Assembly (NCBI RefSeq): GCF_002982075.1
Contig: NZ_PUEJ01000004.1
Location: forward strand, 620,001 to 684,000
Length of the DNA: 64,000 nt
From: Labrys okinawensis
GTDB taxonomy: Bacteria; Pseudomonadota; Alphaproteobacteria; Rhizobiales; Labraceae
Reading direction: 5' to 3'
Position numbers and translations under genes: made by a program. Of the stretch, positions 18,001 to 26,130 are shown piece after piece; the stretch's first letter is position 1, and the number at the start of each line of letters is the position of its first letter. Under the pieces are notes generated by a model that ran no database searches, was not told the DNA's origin, and was given only the letters and a program-made list of their open reading frames with translations.

Positions 18001-18052
18001 AGATGAAGGAGCGGTGCTTGAGCGCCCAGTCCGACAGGTTGAAGCCGCTCAT
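14999..18052 (-). CDS. RND efflux transporter inner-membrane pump
   Basis: This 1017-residue proton-driven efflux pump of the AcrB/MexB superfamily extrudes toxic compounds. Visible features are the first helix and YVRLGREEDPSFDIKTM, a central transmembrane block with the proton-relay pair in LGLLVDDAMITVEMMI (around residue 400), and the C-terminal GIIIRNSVILVKQIE. Its porter domain reads like the HAE/heavy-metal-intermediate alphaproteobacterial subgroup, not CusA, because the CusA methionine relay is not evident. The start overlaps the upstream adaptor gene by four bases. Two different adaptors precede it; no outer-membrane factor gene is present, so it must share a TolC elsewhere. Confidence 0.92.
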   Translation of the reverse strand: MSGFNLSDWALKHRSFIWYLMIASVIAGALSYVRLGREEDPSFDIKTMVVQVNWPGATLDETLNQVTDRVDKELQQIGALDYTRSYTRPGTATIMVNLKDTTNGRALSDAFYQVRKHVNDIWYTLPSGVQGPFFNDEFGDVYGNVYAFTADGIDFRQLRDYVEEVRNRVLAVPNAGKTQILGAQDEVIYLDFDTARLASLGLDRQAVIASLQAQNSVSAAGVIQAGRDRVSVRVGGGFRSEQDLRAINLRVNDRFFRLSDVATITRGYVDPPTSLFRFDGKPAIGLAVAMAPNGNVLQFGEDLKEAMTEVTGTLPIGVGVHLVSDQPAVVEEAISGFTRALMEAVIIVMAVSFVSLGLRAGLVVAISIPLVLAIVFLVMEYSGISLQRISLGALIIALGLLVDDAMITVEMMISRLEAGDSLGKAATFAYTSTAFPMLTGTLVTVAGFIPIGLNSSSAGQYTFTLFVVIAVALLVSWIVAVLFAPLLGVTVLPSSMKKHEEKPSRFAAAFKSTLLAAMRWRWVTIAICLGLLGASVVAMGHVQQQFFPSSDRPELLVDMTLPQNSAIGETKAQMDRFEQAFVGDDDVVRWSSYVGEGAVRFYLPLDQQLSNPFFGQAVVVTKDIEARNRVQKKLEALARDKFVGIDVLVHPLELGPPVGRPVQYRVSGADLQKVREQAIKLAGIIAADPNLGTITFDWNEPARVLRVEVDQNKARLLGVTSQDIASILDGTLAGTAFTQVRDNIYLVNVVGRATADQRNSVETLENLQIPLSGGTVVPLRAVASIGYGMEQPIVWRRSRLPTITVRAALVGDVQPATVVDRLAPKVAEFKAGLPDHYKLEVGGAVEESAKGQGPIIAIVPIMLLTMVTILMVQLQSFQKLFLVISVAPLGLIGVVLGLLPFNQPMGFVAILGILSLIGIIIRNSVILVKQIEDHEEAGMDRWTAVVDATVHRMRPILLTAAAASLGMIPIAREVFWGPMAYAMIGGILVATVLTLLFLPALYVAWYRIKEPKTPAAA

Positions 18053-19254
18053 TTCTGTTCCTCGAGAGTCTGGCTGCGCTGAAGATCGACGGCCTGGCCG
18101 GGCTGCAGGCTGCCGACCCCAGCTTCCACGACGATATCCCCGTCCTTGAGGCCGTCGACCACGGCATAGCCCGCCTTGGTGGAGACCAGGGTCACCGGGC
18201 GGGCCGCGACCACGGCCTTTGCCACATCGACCACCCAGACGGACGGCTTGTCGCTCGGCCCGGCCAAGGCCGAGACGGGAACGGCGATATAGGGAGCGAC
18301 CTTTCGCGTGGCCGACACCGAAATGGTCGAACCAAGCCGGAAGCCATCGGGCGGATCCTGCAAGGCCAGGCGGGCCCGGCGCGTGCGCGTCACCGCATCC
18401 GAGGCGGGCGCGAGCAGGCGCAGCGTGGCCGTCGTGCGGATGCTGGGCTCACCGGCCAGCATGACGTCGAAGCGAGGATAGGCCTTGAGTTCGTCGGCCA
18501 GATAATCCGGCACGTCGACCACGGCCTCGCGCACGTCGGGCCGGGCCAGAGTGACGATGATGTCGCCGGCCGACACCACCTTGCCGACATCGGAATTCAC
18601 GGCGGTGATCACACCGTCATAGGGCGCCACGAGCTCGGCATAGCCGAGCACGTTGCGGGCCTGCCGCAGCGAGGCCTCCGCCTGGGATACCTTGGCGGCA
18701 GCCGTCTCGCGCGCCGCCACGGCCGTATCGACCTGGGCCCGCGAGGCCGTCTCGGTGACCACCAGAGCGCGGCTGCGGTTTTCGGTCAGCACGGCGTTGG
18801 CGAGCTGCGCCTTGGCATTGGCAAGATCCGCCTCCGCCGACTGCACGGCAAGGCGCAGCAGGGTGGCATCGACGGCCGCCAGCCTGTCCCCCTGTTTGAC
18901 CCTGTCTCCGACATTCACTTCGCGCGCGATGATGCGCCCGCCGACCTGGAAGCCGAGATTGGTCTGATAGCGGGCGTCGACGCTACCGACGAAGGGGCCG
19001 AAGCTCGCAGTATCTGTGCTGTGGACGGTCAGGGTCAGCACCGGCCGGGCACTCCGGTCCTGCGCCGAGGCGCCGCCGGCCGCCACCAGCGCGAGCAGCG
19101 CCGCCACGCAGATCATTGCTGATCGGACCGCAGGCTCGGCCAGCAAAGATCTGCAGGATTTCAAACATCTGCGGAGCTGGCCCGTTTCATCCGCTCCTGG
19201 GTGGAGCAGGCCAATTCTGCTCGGGGCGATGCGGGTAGGACGAGAAAAGCTCAT
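18049..19254 (-). CDS. RND periplasmic adaptor subunit (second adaptor)
   Basis: This 401-residue membrane-fusion protein links the pump to an outer-membrane channel. After an N-terminal hydrophobic export/anchor segment (about residues 45-65) come the lipoyl-type half GFQVGGRIIAREVNVGDRV, an alpha-hairpin (AEADLANAKAQLANAVLTEN ... ASRAQVDTAVAARE), the second lipoyl half LVAPYDGVITAVNSDVGKVV and beta-barrel strands. The start overlaps the first adaptor's stop by four bases (ATGA), and the stop overlaps the pump start, so the three genes form one translationally coupled unit. It differs clearly in sequence from the first adaptor. Confidence 0.9.
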   Translation of the reverse strand: MSFSRPTRIAPSRIGLLHPGADETGQLRRCLKSCRSLLAEPAVRSAMICVAALLALVAAGGASAQDRSARPVLTLTVHSTDTASFGPFVGSVDARYQTNLGFQVGGRIIAREVNVGDRVKQGDRLAAVDATLLRLAVQSAEADLANAKAQLANAVLTENRSRALVVTETASRAQVDTAVAARETAAAKVSQAEASLRQARNVLGYAELVAPYDGVITAVNSDVGKVVSAGDIIVTLARPDVREAVVDVPDYLADELKAYPRFDVMLAGEPSIRTTATLRLLAPASDAVTRTRRARLALQDPPDGFRLGSTISVSATRKVAPYIAVPVSALAGPSDKPSVWVVDVAKAVVAARPVTLVSTKAGYAVVDGLKDGDIVVEAGVGSLQPGQAVDLQRSQTLEEQK

Positions 19255-20363
19255 CGCGCCTGCTCCTCGACGGTTTCGACGATCTGGCCCGGCCGCAGCA
19301 ATTGACCGCCGCGCACGACGACGGTTTCGCCATCCTCGAGCCCGGCCGAGAGCACGACGTCATGCGTGGTGTAACGATCGAGCGTGACCGGACGGGGCTG
19401 AACGGCCCGGGTATCGGCCGCGACGGTCCAGACGGCAGGCTTGCCCTGCCATTCGAACAGCGCGGAGGATGGCAGCACGAAACGCTTCTGGGCGGCGAGG
19501 CTGGCCTCCCCGCGCACGGCCGTGCCCAGCGACATACCCGGCGGCGTCTCCTTGAGCCCGATCTTCACCCGGATCGTGCCCTTGCGGGCATCGACGATGG
19601 GCGAGATCTCCCTGACATGGCCGGTCGTCTTCACGGCGGGATCCGACACCAGCGCGATGGCGATCTCCGGCGAGCCCGGCGGCTTGTCGATCAGCGCTTC
19701 ATAGACGTCGAAGACCGCATCGCGCGCGCCGTCCTGGGCAATGCTGACCACTGTCTGGCCAGCCTGCACGACCTGTCCCGCCTCGACGTTGCGCGCCGTC
19801 ACCGTACCGGCGACACCTGCGCGCAGATCCGCATAGCCGAGCTGCTCCTTGGCCTGTTCGACCTGTGCCGTCGCGGCCGCCACCGAAGCCTCGGCGACGC
19901 TGAGATTCTCCTGCGCGGCATCGAGGGAACTTTGCGAGGTAGCATTTGAGGTGATCAGCGTCTTCTGGCGCTGATAGGCAGCCTGACTCTGCTGGAGCTG
20001 CGCCTGTGCCGAAGCGAGGGTGGCGTTGGCGGTGTCGAGGGCGATGCGCTGCTCCTGCCCGTCGACGCGCGCCAGTATCTGGTCCGGCGTGATGTGATCG
20101 CCGATATCCACCAGCCTTTCGACGATGCGCCCGCTCACGCGGAAGGATATGTCGCTCTGGACCTGGGCCTCCACGTCGCCCGTCAGGCTGACGCTCGGCC
20201 GGTAGTCGGCAACCCGCGCGGTCACGACGCCGACACGCGCAGGCGCGCCCCCGCTCCAGGCGGCGCCGGGCGAGATCGCCACGATCAGGCTTGCAAGCAG
20301 GACGGCGCGCTGCAGCCCTACGAAGCGGCACGGCCGCGCGGGATTGCCGAGGTTTGGGATCAT
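19251..20363 (-). CDS. RND periplasmic adaptor subunit (first adaptor)
   Basis: This is a 370-residue membrane-fusion protein. The order is: hydrophobic N-terminal export segment (AVLLASLIVAISPGAAW), barrel/lipoyl half ISFRVSGRIVERLVDIGDHI, a long coiled hairpin (ALDTANATLASAQAQLQQSQ ... SQSSLDAAQENLSVAEASVA), then ADLRAGVAGTVTARNVEAGQVV. I placed the start at ATG 20363, 6 nt after GCGAGG; a second ATG lies 6 nt further upstream. It is the first gene of the RND operon and divergent from a TetR-type regulator. Two non-identical adaptors for one pump suggest a hetero-oligomeric adaptor ring, by analogy with known two-adaptor systems. Confidence 0.88.
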   Translation of the reverse strand: MIPNLGNPARPCRFVGLQRAVLLASLIVAISPGAAWSGGAPARVGVVTARVADYRPSVSLTGDVEAQVQSDISFRVSGRIVERLVDIGDHITPDQILARVDGQEQRIALDTANATLASAQAQLQQSQAAYQRQKTLITSNATSQSSLDAAQENLSVAEASVAAATAQVEQAKEQLGYADLRAGVAGTVTARNVEAGQVVQAGQTVVSIAQDGARDAVFDVYEALIDKPPGSPEIAIALVSDPAVKTTGHVREISPIVDARKGTIRVKIGLKETPPGMSLGTAVRGEASLAAQKRFVLPSSALFEWQGKPAVWTVAADTRAVQPRPVTLDRYTTHDVVLSAGLEDGETVVVRGGQLLRPGQIVETVEEQAR

Positions 20364-20548
20364 CGTCATCCTCGCTGATTCATGCCAATGCCGTTCGACG
20401 GAGCCGTTTCGAAGGGAAGTCCTGAGATCTGGTGCTTGTGGCATCGTCCTCACCCGCTCGGCGGTATCCAGAGGCCATGGTCCCTGCCGGGACGTCCGGT
20501 CCGGAACGATCATTTCACTTGTCGGCCGTTCCCATATCAATTAAAAAC

Positions 20549-20568
20549 AAAACCGTCCAGACGGTTTT
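20549..20568. promoter_or_regulatory. Candidate TetR operator for the RND operon
   Basis: AAAACCGTC and GACGGTTTT flank a 2-bp centre, forming a perfect 20-bp dyad 28 bp upstream of the TetR-type gene in the divergent gap to the efflux operon. This is the classic size and place for a TetR-family operator controlling both directions. Confidence 0.75.
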
Positions 20569-20595
20569 TATTCAATAGAGGTCATTTCAGCAACA

Positions 20596-21177
20596 ATGCC
20601 CCAGTCTGCTCCCCCACCCCAGACCCTGCGCGCGCGCAAGTTGCAGCGGCGCAGCATGGAAACTATCGGACAGATCCTGACTGCGACGGTGGCGGTGATC
20701 GAGAGGGTCGGCGTCCACAATCTCACCATCGATCTGGTGGCGGCGGAGGCGGGCGTGAGCAAGGGCGGCGTATTGCATCATTTTCCGACCAAGACGGCGC
20801 TGATCGTCGCCGCCATGCGCCAGGACATGGAAACGCTGATGATGGAAATCGACGAAACCGCGGATGCGACCGTGAATTTCGCCTCGGCCCTGGCTCAGCT
20901 CGCCCGCCGCATCGCCCTTGAGGAAGGCGGCGTATCGCCGGCCTTTCTGGTGGCGGCCACTGAGATTCCCGAAGCAGCCGGCGTGCTGGCCACCATGTTC
21001 AGCACACTGGTCGAGAGAGCAGGTAAGGACGACAAGGCCGGCAGCATCGATTCGACCCTGGTGCTGTTCGCCTCCTACGGCATTCTCATCAGCCTGGGCA
21101 TGAAGTCCTTCCAGCCGAGCATCCCGCAATTGGAAACCTTGTTTGAGAAGCTGGACGGCTTCGCCGCAAAGGCCTGA
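20596..21177 (+). CDS. TetR/AcrR-family repressor
   Basis: This 193-residue regulator has an N-terminal HTH in the form ILTATVAVIERVGVHNLTID, VAAEAGVSKGGVLHHFPTKT and ALIVAAMRQ, which is canonical for TetR proteins. The C-terminal region is a helical ligand-binding domain, as is usual, with no recognisable specificity. It is divergent from the dual-adaptor RND operon with a 20-bp dyad between them, so it is very probably the efflux repressor, released by a pump substrate. An earlier start is excluded by the dyad position. Confidence 0.92.
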   Translation: MPQSAPPPQTLRARKLQRRSMETIGQILTATVAVIERVGVHNLTIDLVAAEAGVSKGGVLHHFPTKTALIVAAMRQDMETLMMEIDETADATVNFASALAQLARRIALEEGGVSPAFLVAATEIPEAAGVLATMFSTLVERAGKDDKAGSIDSTLVLFASYGILISLGMKSFQPSIPQLETLFEKLDGFAAKA

Positions 21178-21186
21178 TGCCGTCGC

Positions 21187-22146
21187 TTACCCTCCCTTAC
21201 CGGGGCGGGGATGACTGTCCTCGGTGCTCGTCGGAGAGGGGCGGGAGGTCTTGACGAAATCGATGAACGCCCGCAGCGGCGCCGGGACCAGACGCCGCCC
21301 GGGATAATACAGGAAGGGACCGGAGAAGCGTTGCCACCAGGGTTCGAGCACGGGTTCGAGGGCCCCGCTCAGGAAATAGGGGCGCAGCCAGTCCTCGAAC
21401 AGATAGATAATGCCGGTGCCGGCGATTGCCGCGTCGACGGCGAGGTCCGTTGCCGCGCCGACGCTCACCAGCAACGGCCCCGTCGTATCGACATTCACGA
21501 TCTCGCCATCGCGCTCGAATTCCCACGCGGTCATCGCTCCGGATGAAAATCGGCCGCGCAGGCAGGCATGATGAAGCAAATCGCGCGGGTGCTCGGGCCG
21601 CCCCCGCCGATCGAGATAGGCGGGCGCCGCGGCGGCGGCAAAGCGTTGCGTCCGCGGCCCGATGGGCACGGCGATCATGTCCTGTTCCAGCCGTTCATCG
21701 TAGCGAATGCCGGCATCACAGCCGGCCGCCAGCACGTCGACGAAGCTGTCCTCGGCAATCACCTCCAGGCGGATATCGGGAAAGGCAGCGAGAAAATCGG
21801 GCACGATCGCCGGCAGTACCAGCCGGGCCGCGCTGACGGGCACATTCAGCCTGAGCGTCCCCGCCGGCCTGGCTCGAAAGCCGTTGACGACGTCGAGCGC
21901 GGCTTCCACCTCGTTCATGGCCGGGCCGAGCCGTTCGAGCAGGCGCTCGCCTGCTTCCGTGGCCGCGACGCTGCGAGTCGTGCGGTTCAGCAGCCGGACG
22001 CCGAGCCGCGCCTCCAGACGGCTCACCGCCTCGCTCAGGCCTGACGCACTGGCTCCGGTCAAACGGGCGCCGTCACGAAACCCTCCGGCTCGTGCAACGG
22101 CCATGAAGGCATGGAGATCGTTGAGGTCGACTTTCACTGTTCGCAT
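21187..22146 (-). CDS. LysR-family transcriptional regulator
   Basis: This 319-residue LTTR has its HTH at the N-terminus (VKVDLNDLHAFMAVARAGGFRDGARLTG then ASASGLSEAVSRLEARLGVRLLNRTTRSV) and an effector-binding domain from about residue 90. It is divergent from the PdxI/YdbC-like reductase (85 bp), with a CCTGTCC...GGACAGG inverted repeat in the gap. I set the start at ATG 22146 (MRTVKVD) because upstream sequence is not LysR-like. It probably controls the reductase gene. Confidence 0.9.
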   Translation of the reverse strand: MRTVKVDLNDLHAFMAVARAGGFRDGARLTGASASGLSEAVSRLEARLGVRLLNRTTRSVAATEAGERLLERLGPAMNEVEAALDVVNGFRARPAGTLRLNVPVSAARLVLPAIVPDFLAAFPDIRLEVIAEDSFVDVLAAGCDAGIRYDERLEQDMIAVPIGPRTQRFAAAAAPAYLDRRGRPEHPRDLLHHACLRGRFSSGAMTAWEFERDGEIVNVDTTGPLLVSVGAATDLAVDAAIAGTGIIYLFEDWLRPYFLSGALEPVLEPWWQRFSGPFLYYPGRRLVPAPLRAFIDFVKTSRPSPTSTEDSHPRPGKGG

Positions 22147-22156
22147 CTCCGAACAA

Positions 22157-22196
22157 CCTGTCCGGATTATGGACGATTGTCGGGCAAGTGGACAGG
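22157..22196. promoter_or_regulatory. Candidate LysR-controlled divergent region
   Basis: CCTGTCC (22157-22163) and GGACAGG (22190-22196) are perfect 7-nt arms 26 bp apart, centred in the 84-bp divergent gap. The layout fits a LysR recognition/activation site pair. Confidence 0.4.
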
Positions 22197-22230
22197 CCCT
22201 AGCTAGAGCGGACGAACAGGAGATCCGACC

Positions 22231-23106
22231 ATGACTACGATCGAGCAGTCCAGCCGCTTCAATCTCGGTGACCGTGCCGTGAAGCGTCTCGGCTACGGCG
22301 CCATGCAGCTTGCCGGTCCCGGCGTATTCGGCCCACCCAAGGATCCGGACGCGGCGCTGGCCGTGTTGCGCGAGGCCGTCGCAGCCGGCGTGAACCATAT
22401 CGACACCAGCGACTTCTACGGCCCCCACATCACCAACCGGCTGATCCGCGAGGCCCTGCACCCCTATCCGGACGATCTCGTCATCGTCACCAAGGTGGGC
22501 GCACGGCGCGGCGAGGATGCTTCATGGCTGCCTGCCTTCTCGCGGGAGGCCCTCACCCAGGCGGTGCATGACAATCTGCGCAATCTCGGGCTCGATGTCC
22601 TTGACGTCGTCAATCTTCGCGTCATGTTCGACGTTCACGGGCCGGCCGAGGGTTCGATCGAGGCGCCGCTCACGGCGCTGGCCGAGCTTCGGCAGCAGGG
22701 CCTGATACGGCATGTCGGACTGAGCAACGTCACTGCAACGCAGATTGCCGAAGGGCGCCGCATCTGTCCGATCGTCTGTGTGCAGAACCACTATAATCTC
22801 GCCCATCGCGCCGATGACGCGCTGATCGATGATCTCGCCCGCGAAGGCACTGCCTATGTGCCTTATTTCCCGCTGGGCGGGTTCACGCCGCTGCAATCCT
22901 CGACCCTGTCGGACGTTGCCCAGCGCCTCGGCGCCTCGCCCATGCAGGTCGCGCTCGCCTGGCTCTATCGCCGCGCGCCCAACATTCTGCTGATCCCCGG
23001 CACATCCTCCGTCGCGCATCTGCGGGCCAACCTCGCCGCGGCGGAGCTCGACCTGCCGGCAGACGAGGTCGCCGCTCTCGATCGCATTGCGGCCGGGCAT
23101 TCCTGA
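22231..23106 (+). CDS. pdxI: Aldo/keto reductase, pyridoxal reductase PdxI (YdbC)-like
   Basis: This 291-residue NADPH-dependent oxidoreductase follows the E. coli YdbC/PdxI sequence closely as I recall it: RLGYGAMQLAGPGVFGPP, NHIDTSDFYGPH, VTKVGARRGEDASWLPAF, LDVLDVVNLRVM and FFPLGG-like YFPLGGFTPLQSSTLSDVA. PdxI reduces pyridoxal to pyridoxine in B6 salvage. Catalytic Asp (HIDTSD), Tyr (DFYG) and Lys (VTK) of the AKR tetrad are present; the usual His position reads NLR, also as in YdbC. ATG 22231 follows an AGGAGA site. It is divergent from a LysR regulator. The physiological substrate in this organism is inferred. Confidence 0.85.
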   Translation: MTTIEQSSRFNLGDRAVKRLGYGAMQLAGPGVFGPPKDPDAALAVLREAVAAGVNHIDTSDFYGPHITNRLIREALHPYPDDLVIVTKVGARRGEDASWLPAFSREALTQAVHDNLRNLGLDVLDVVNLRVMFDVHGPAEGSIEAPLTALAELRQQGLIRHVGLSNVTATQIAEGRRICPIVCVQNHYNLAHRADDALIDDLAREGTAYVPYFPLGGFTPLQSSTLSDVAQRLGASPMQVALAWLYRRAPNILLIPGTSSVAHLRANLAAAELDLPADEVAALDRIAAGHS

Positions 23107-23128
23107 GGAAATGAGTATCAGCGCCCCT

Positions 23129-23233
23129 GTCATCCCCGGCGGGGTCGTAAACCCTGGGAAGGGGATCCAGGAGCCAAGGTTTCGACGATTGCCCCTGGTT
23201 TCCTTCCCCTCGCTACGCGCGGCCGGGAATGAC
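23129..23233. repeat. REP-like intergenic repeat, copy 1
   Basis: The element is bounded by GTCATCCCCGGC (23129-23140) and GCCGGGAATGAC (23222-23233), near-perfect inverted ends. Inside is GGGAAGGGGATCCAGGAGC (23156-23174), which recurs reverse-complemented in the copy at 28373. It lies between convergent genes, as such palindromic repeats usually do. Confidence 0.7.
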
Positions 23234-23245
23234 AGCTTCAGCGTG

Positions 23246-24913
23246 CTAGTGGAACAGCTTCAAAGCGTTGGAGAAGGTGATCCATACGCCCCAGAGGATG
23301 GGAATGCCGACGGCAAGCCAGGCCAGCGCGGCCGGACCGTTCAGCCCGCCCCGCCCGATTCCCGAGGACCTCGCCTCCTGCGTCCCGCCGCTCTTCTGCA
23401 GGGCCGCCACCTCGGCATCGCTCATGAACCAGCGGGAGGCCACCGGCTTGATCATGAGATTGACGACAAAGCCGACGGCCAGCATGCCGGCGAGCACATA
23501 CATGGTGCGGTCATAGACCTGTGCGCGCGGCACGCCCGCGGCAATCTGGGCGTCACGGATATAGTTGATCACCACCGGTCCGACGATCCCGGCCGTCGAC
23601 CAGGCCGTCAGCAGCCGGCCATGGATGGCGCCGACGAACTGGGTGCCGAACATGTCGGCGAGATAGGCCGGCACGGTGGCAAAACCGCCGCCATACATCG
23701 AGACGATCACGCAGAAAAAGGCCACGAACACCGCCAGCAGCCCGGCATGGGCGGCCCAGGGCGCCGAGGCATAGAGCACGATGCCGAGGCCGAAGAAGGT
23801 GGCGTAGGTGAGCTTGCGGCCGAGCTTGTCGGAGAGCGAGGCCCAGAAGAAGCGCCCGAAGATGTTGAACAAGGAGAGCAGGCCGACGAAGCTCGCCGCG
23901 ATGGTGGCAACCAGCTTGGCCTGCCCTGGATCGAGCGCCCCGAAGGCGATTTCGGGCTTGCCGATCAGCGAGCCGGCGAAGATCTCCTGCAGCATCGGCG
24001 AGGCCATGCCGAGCACGCCGATGCCGGCGGAGACGTTGAGGCAGAGCGCGGCCCAGATCAGCCAGAATTGCGGGGTCTTATGGGCATTGGACAGATGCAC
24101 ATGACCCGAGGTGATCATCGCCTTGGTGCTCTCGGGCGGCGTCCACCCTTCCGGGCGCCAACCCGCCGGCGGCACGCGATAGCCGAAGGCGCCCGCCATC
24201 ATGAAGACGAAGTAGATCACCGCGAGCGTCACGAAAGTCTGCCAGACGCCCACCCCGTCGGCACTCTTGAAATGATTCATCAGGATGTCGGCCAGGGGAG
24301 AGCCGATCATCGCGCCGCCACCGAAGCCCATGATCGCCATGCCGGTGGCCATGCCGCGCCTGTCCGGGAACCATTTGACCAAGGTGGAGACGGGGGAGAT
24401 ATAGCCGAGACCGAGGCCGATGCCGCCAATCACGCCCGAACCCAGCCAGATCAGCCAGAGCTGGTGAATATAGACACCGACGGCCGAGATGAGCAGCCCG
24501 CCGCACCAGCATAGAGCGGCCACGACGCCCGCCTTGCGCGGCCCGGCCCGTTCCAGCCAGCCGCCCCAGATGGCGGCGGCGGAACCGAGCAGCACGAAGA
24601 AGAGCGTATAGGTCAGCGTGAGGTCGGAAACACGCCAGTCGCAGCTGGTGGTGAACAGGGCTCTCCCCAGGCCCGCGAGAGCGCCCCAAAAGCCGGGATC
24701 GACCGCGCAGGCTACCGGTTTGCTGATACCGAGCGCCTGTCCGAGAGGCAGCCAGAATACGCTGAAGCCATAGGCCATGCCGATGCACAAATGGATGGCG
24801 AGTGCCGCAGGGGGCACGAGCCAGCGATTGAAGCCCGGCCGCGCCACGATACGTTCACGATCCAACAAACCAGGCGACAAGATACCGGCCTCAGCAGAAG
24901 CACTGCTATTCAT
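23246..24913 (-). CDS. MFS transporter, OFA (oxalate/formate antiporter) family
   Basis: This 555-residue carrier has about 12 to 14 hydrophobic helices and the OFA-family marks LCIGMAYGFSVFWLPL, GLGLGYISPVSTLVKWFPDRRG and the late GRLLTAWSTAGIVGP. It exchanges small carboxylates such as oxalate and formate in characterised members; substrate assignment here is by family only. The C-terminal extension ends in one further helix. It is 103 bp downstream of an SDR gene on the same strand, so the pair may be an operon in which the SDR acts on the imported acid. Confidence 0.85.
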   Translation of the reverse strand: MNSSASAEAGILSPGLLDRERIVARPGFNRWLVPPAALAIHLCIGMAYGFSVFWLPLGQALGISKPVACAVDPGFWGALAGLGRALFTTSCDWRVSDLTLTYTLFFVLLGSAAAIWGGWLERAGPRKAGVVAALCWCGGLLISAVGVYIHQLWLIWLGSGVIGGIGLGLGYISPVSTLVKWFPDRRGMATGMAIMGFGGGAMIGSPLADILMNHFKSADGVGVWQTFVTLAVIYFVFMMAGAFGYRVPPAGWRPEGWTPPESTKAMITSGHVHLSNAHKTPQFWLIWAALCLNVSAGIGVLGMASPMLQEIFAGSLIGKPEIAFGALDPGQAKLVATIAASFVGLLSLFNIFGRFFWASLSDKLGRKLTYATFFGLGIVLYASAPWAAHAGLLAVFVAFFCVIVSMYGGGFATVPAYLADMFGTQFVGAIHGRLLTAWSTAGIVGPVVINYIRDAQIAAGVPRAQVYDRTMYVLAGMLAVGFVVNLMIKPVASRWFMSDAEVAALQKSGGTQEARSSGIGRGGLNGPAALAWLAVGIPILWGVWITFSNALKLFH

Positions 24914-25016
24914 TGGTATTTCCTCAATATTTTCTTCTTAATTTTGCGGATAAAGCGCCACTCTCGCGCGCAAACTTCCACGAAATCGAGGATTACGCAA
25001 CGCCTTCACCTTGGCT

Positions 25017-25829
25017 TTACTGAGCTAGATATCCGCCATCCACCGGCAGGGTATGGCCGGTCACCATGGCGGCGCCCGGACTGGCGAGGAAGAGGATGGC
25101 CGGCGAGACCTCATGCGGCTCGGCGATCCGGCGCAACGGCGTCATCGCCTCGATCCGCTGCATCAGTTCGGGCTGGGCCAGAAGGGGCGCGATGAAGGGC
25201 GTACGGACATAGGTGGGAGCGACGGCGTTCACCCGGATGCAATGCGGGGCCCACTCCACCGCCAGGGCACGGGTGAGATTGACGATGGCGCCCTTGGTGG
25301 TCTGGTAGGAGATATTGGGATAGATGCCGCCGCCCGAGAGGGCCATGATCGAGGCGGTGTTGATGATCGCGCCACCCCGCCCGGCTGCGATCATGTGGCG
25401 GGCGGCCGTGCGCGCGCACAGGAAGACGCCGGTCATATTGACGGCCACTACCTTGTCCCATGCCTCCAGGCTGAGATCGACGGCAGCGTCCCGGATGGCG
25501 AGACCGGCATTGTTGACGAGAATGTCGACATGGCCGTGGCGGGCGACGATCTCCGTAAAACGCGCCGCCACTTCGGCTTCATCGGTCACGTCCATGACGA
25601 GGGCCTCGGCAGGCCGGTTCCCAGCGACGCCGGCGAGCACATCGTCTGCCACCGGCGCCCGGTCGAGGATGACGACCTGCGCACCGGCGGCTGCCAGGGC
25701 CTGCGCGGCCGCCAGGCCGATACCACTGCCCCCGCCTGTCACCGCGGCAACTCTGCCCTCGAGGCCAAAGAATCCGGAAAGGCTTACTGCGCCGCCACCC
25801 TGCTTCGCTTGTTGTTCTTGCACGCCCAT
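25017..25829 (-). CDS. SDR-family NAD(P)-dependent oxidoreductase
   Basis: This 270-residue short-chain dehydrogenase has cofactor motif TGGGSGIG (residues 31-38), the structural NNAG, and catalytic Ser-Tyr-Lys in NTASIMALSG ... NISYQTTKGAIV. The C-terminus HTLPVDGGYLAQ is typical. I set the start at MGVQEQQ, preceded by GAGGAAACCG. It lies just upstream of the OFA-family carrier gene. The substrate is unknown; hydroxy-acid or sugar alcohols are common for this subgroup. Confidence 0.88.
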   Translation of the reverse strand: MGVQEQQAKQGGGAVSLSGFFGLEGRVAAVTGGGSGIGLAAAQALAAAGAQVVILDRAPVADDVLAGVAGNRPAEALVMDVTDEAEVAARFTEIVARHGHVDILVNNAGLAIRDAAVDLSLEAWDKVVAVNMTGVFLCARTAARHMIAAGRGGAIINTASIMALSGGGIYPNISYQTTKGAIVNLTRALAVEWAPHCIRVNAVAPTYVRTPFIAPLLAQPELMQRIEAMTPLRRIAEPHEVSPAILFLASPGAAMVTGHTLPVDGGYLAQ

Positions 25830-26130
25830 GTTCGGTTTCCTCACTTGACGCCATTTTCGGGAAAGGCGCCTGCGCAGTGCCACGACAGCGGTATGGACCG
25901 CCCCGGAGCCTGCTTGTTCTTGAGACTGTGGCCGCCTTCCAAGAGGGGCCGATGTCCCGACTCAAAAGTCCGACATAATCATCTCTGGCATCAACCAAGG
26001 TTGGAGCAAAGGGTACACTGGGCGAGATGAAACGTTTTGGCGTAAAATGACAGGGTCACCCTCCTGCATGCTGTAGTGCATACGGGGCGACGAGGCGCAC
26101 ATCTACCGATCGACTTTCCTCGACAATGCT
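25830..26130. other. Intergenic region upstream of SDR gene
   Basis: About 300 bp between the LysR stop and the SDR start contain no supportable gene. The segment is moderately AT-rich around 25975-26060 and should hold the SDR/OFA promoter. I see no strong dyad. Confidence 0.4.

Noticed and set aside
16430..18082. Plus-strand 550-residue open frame opposite the RND pump
   Set aside because: It is an antisense shadow of the pump's coding bias, with His/Asp/Gly-rich composition and no motif.
22231..23106. Loss of the catalytic His in the PdxI-like reductase as a novelty
   Set aside because: The same NLR sequence occurs in E. coli YdbC/PdxI as I recall it, so it is a feature of the family.
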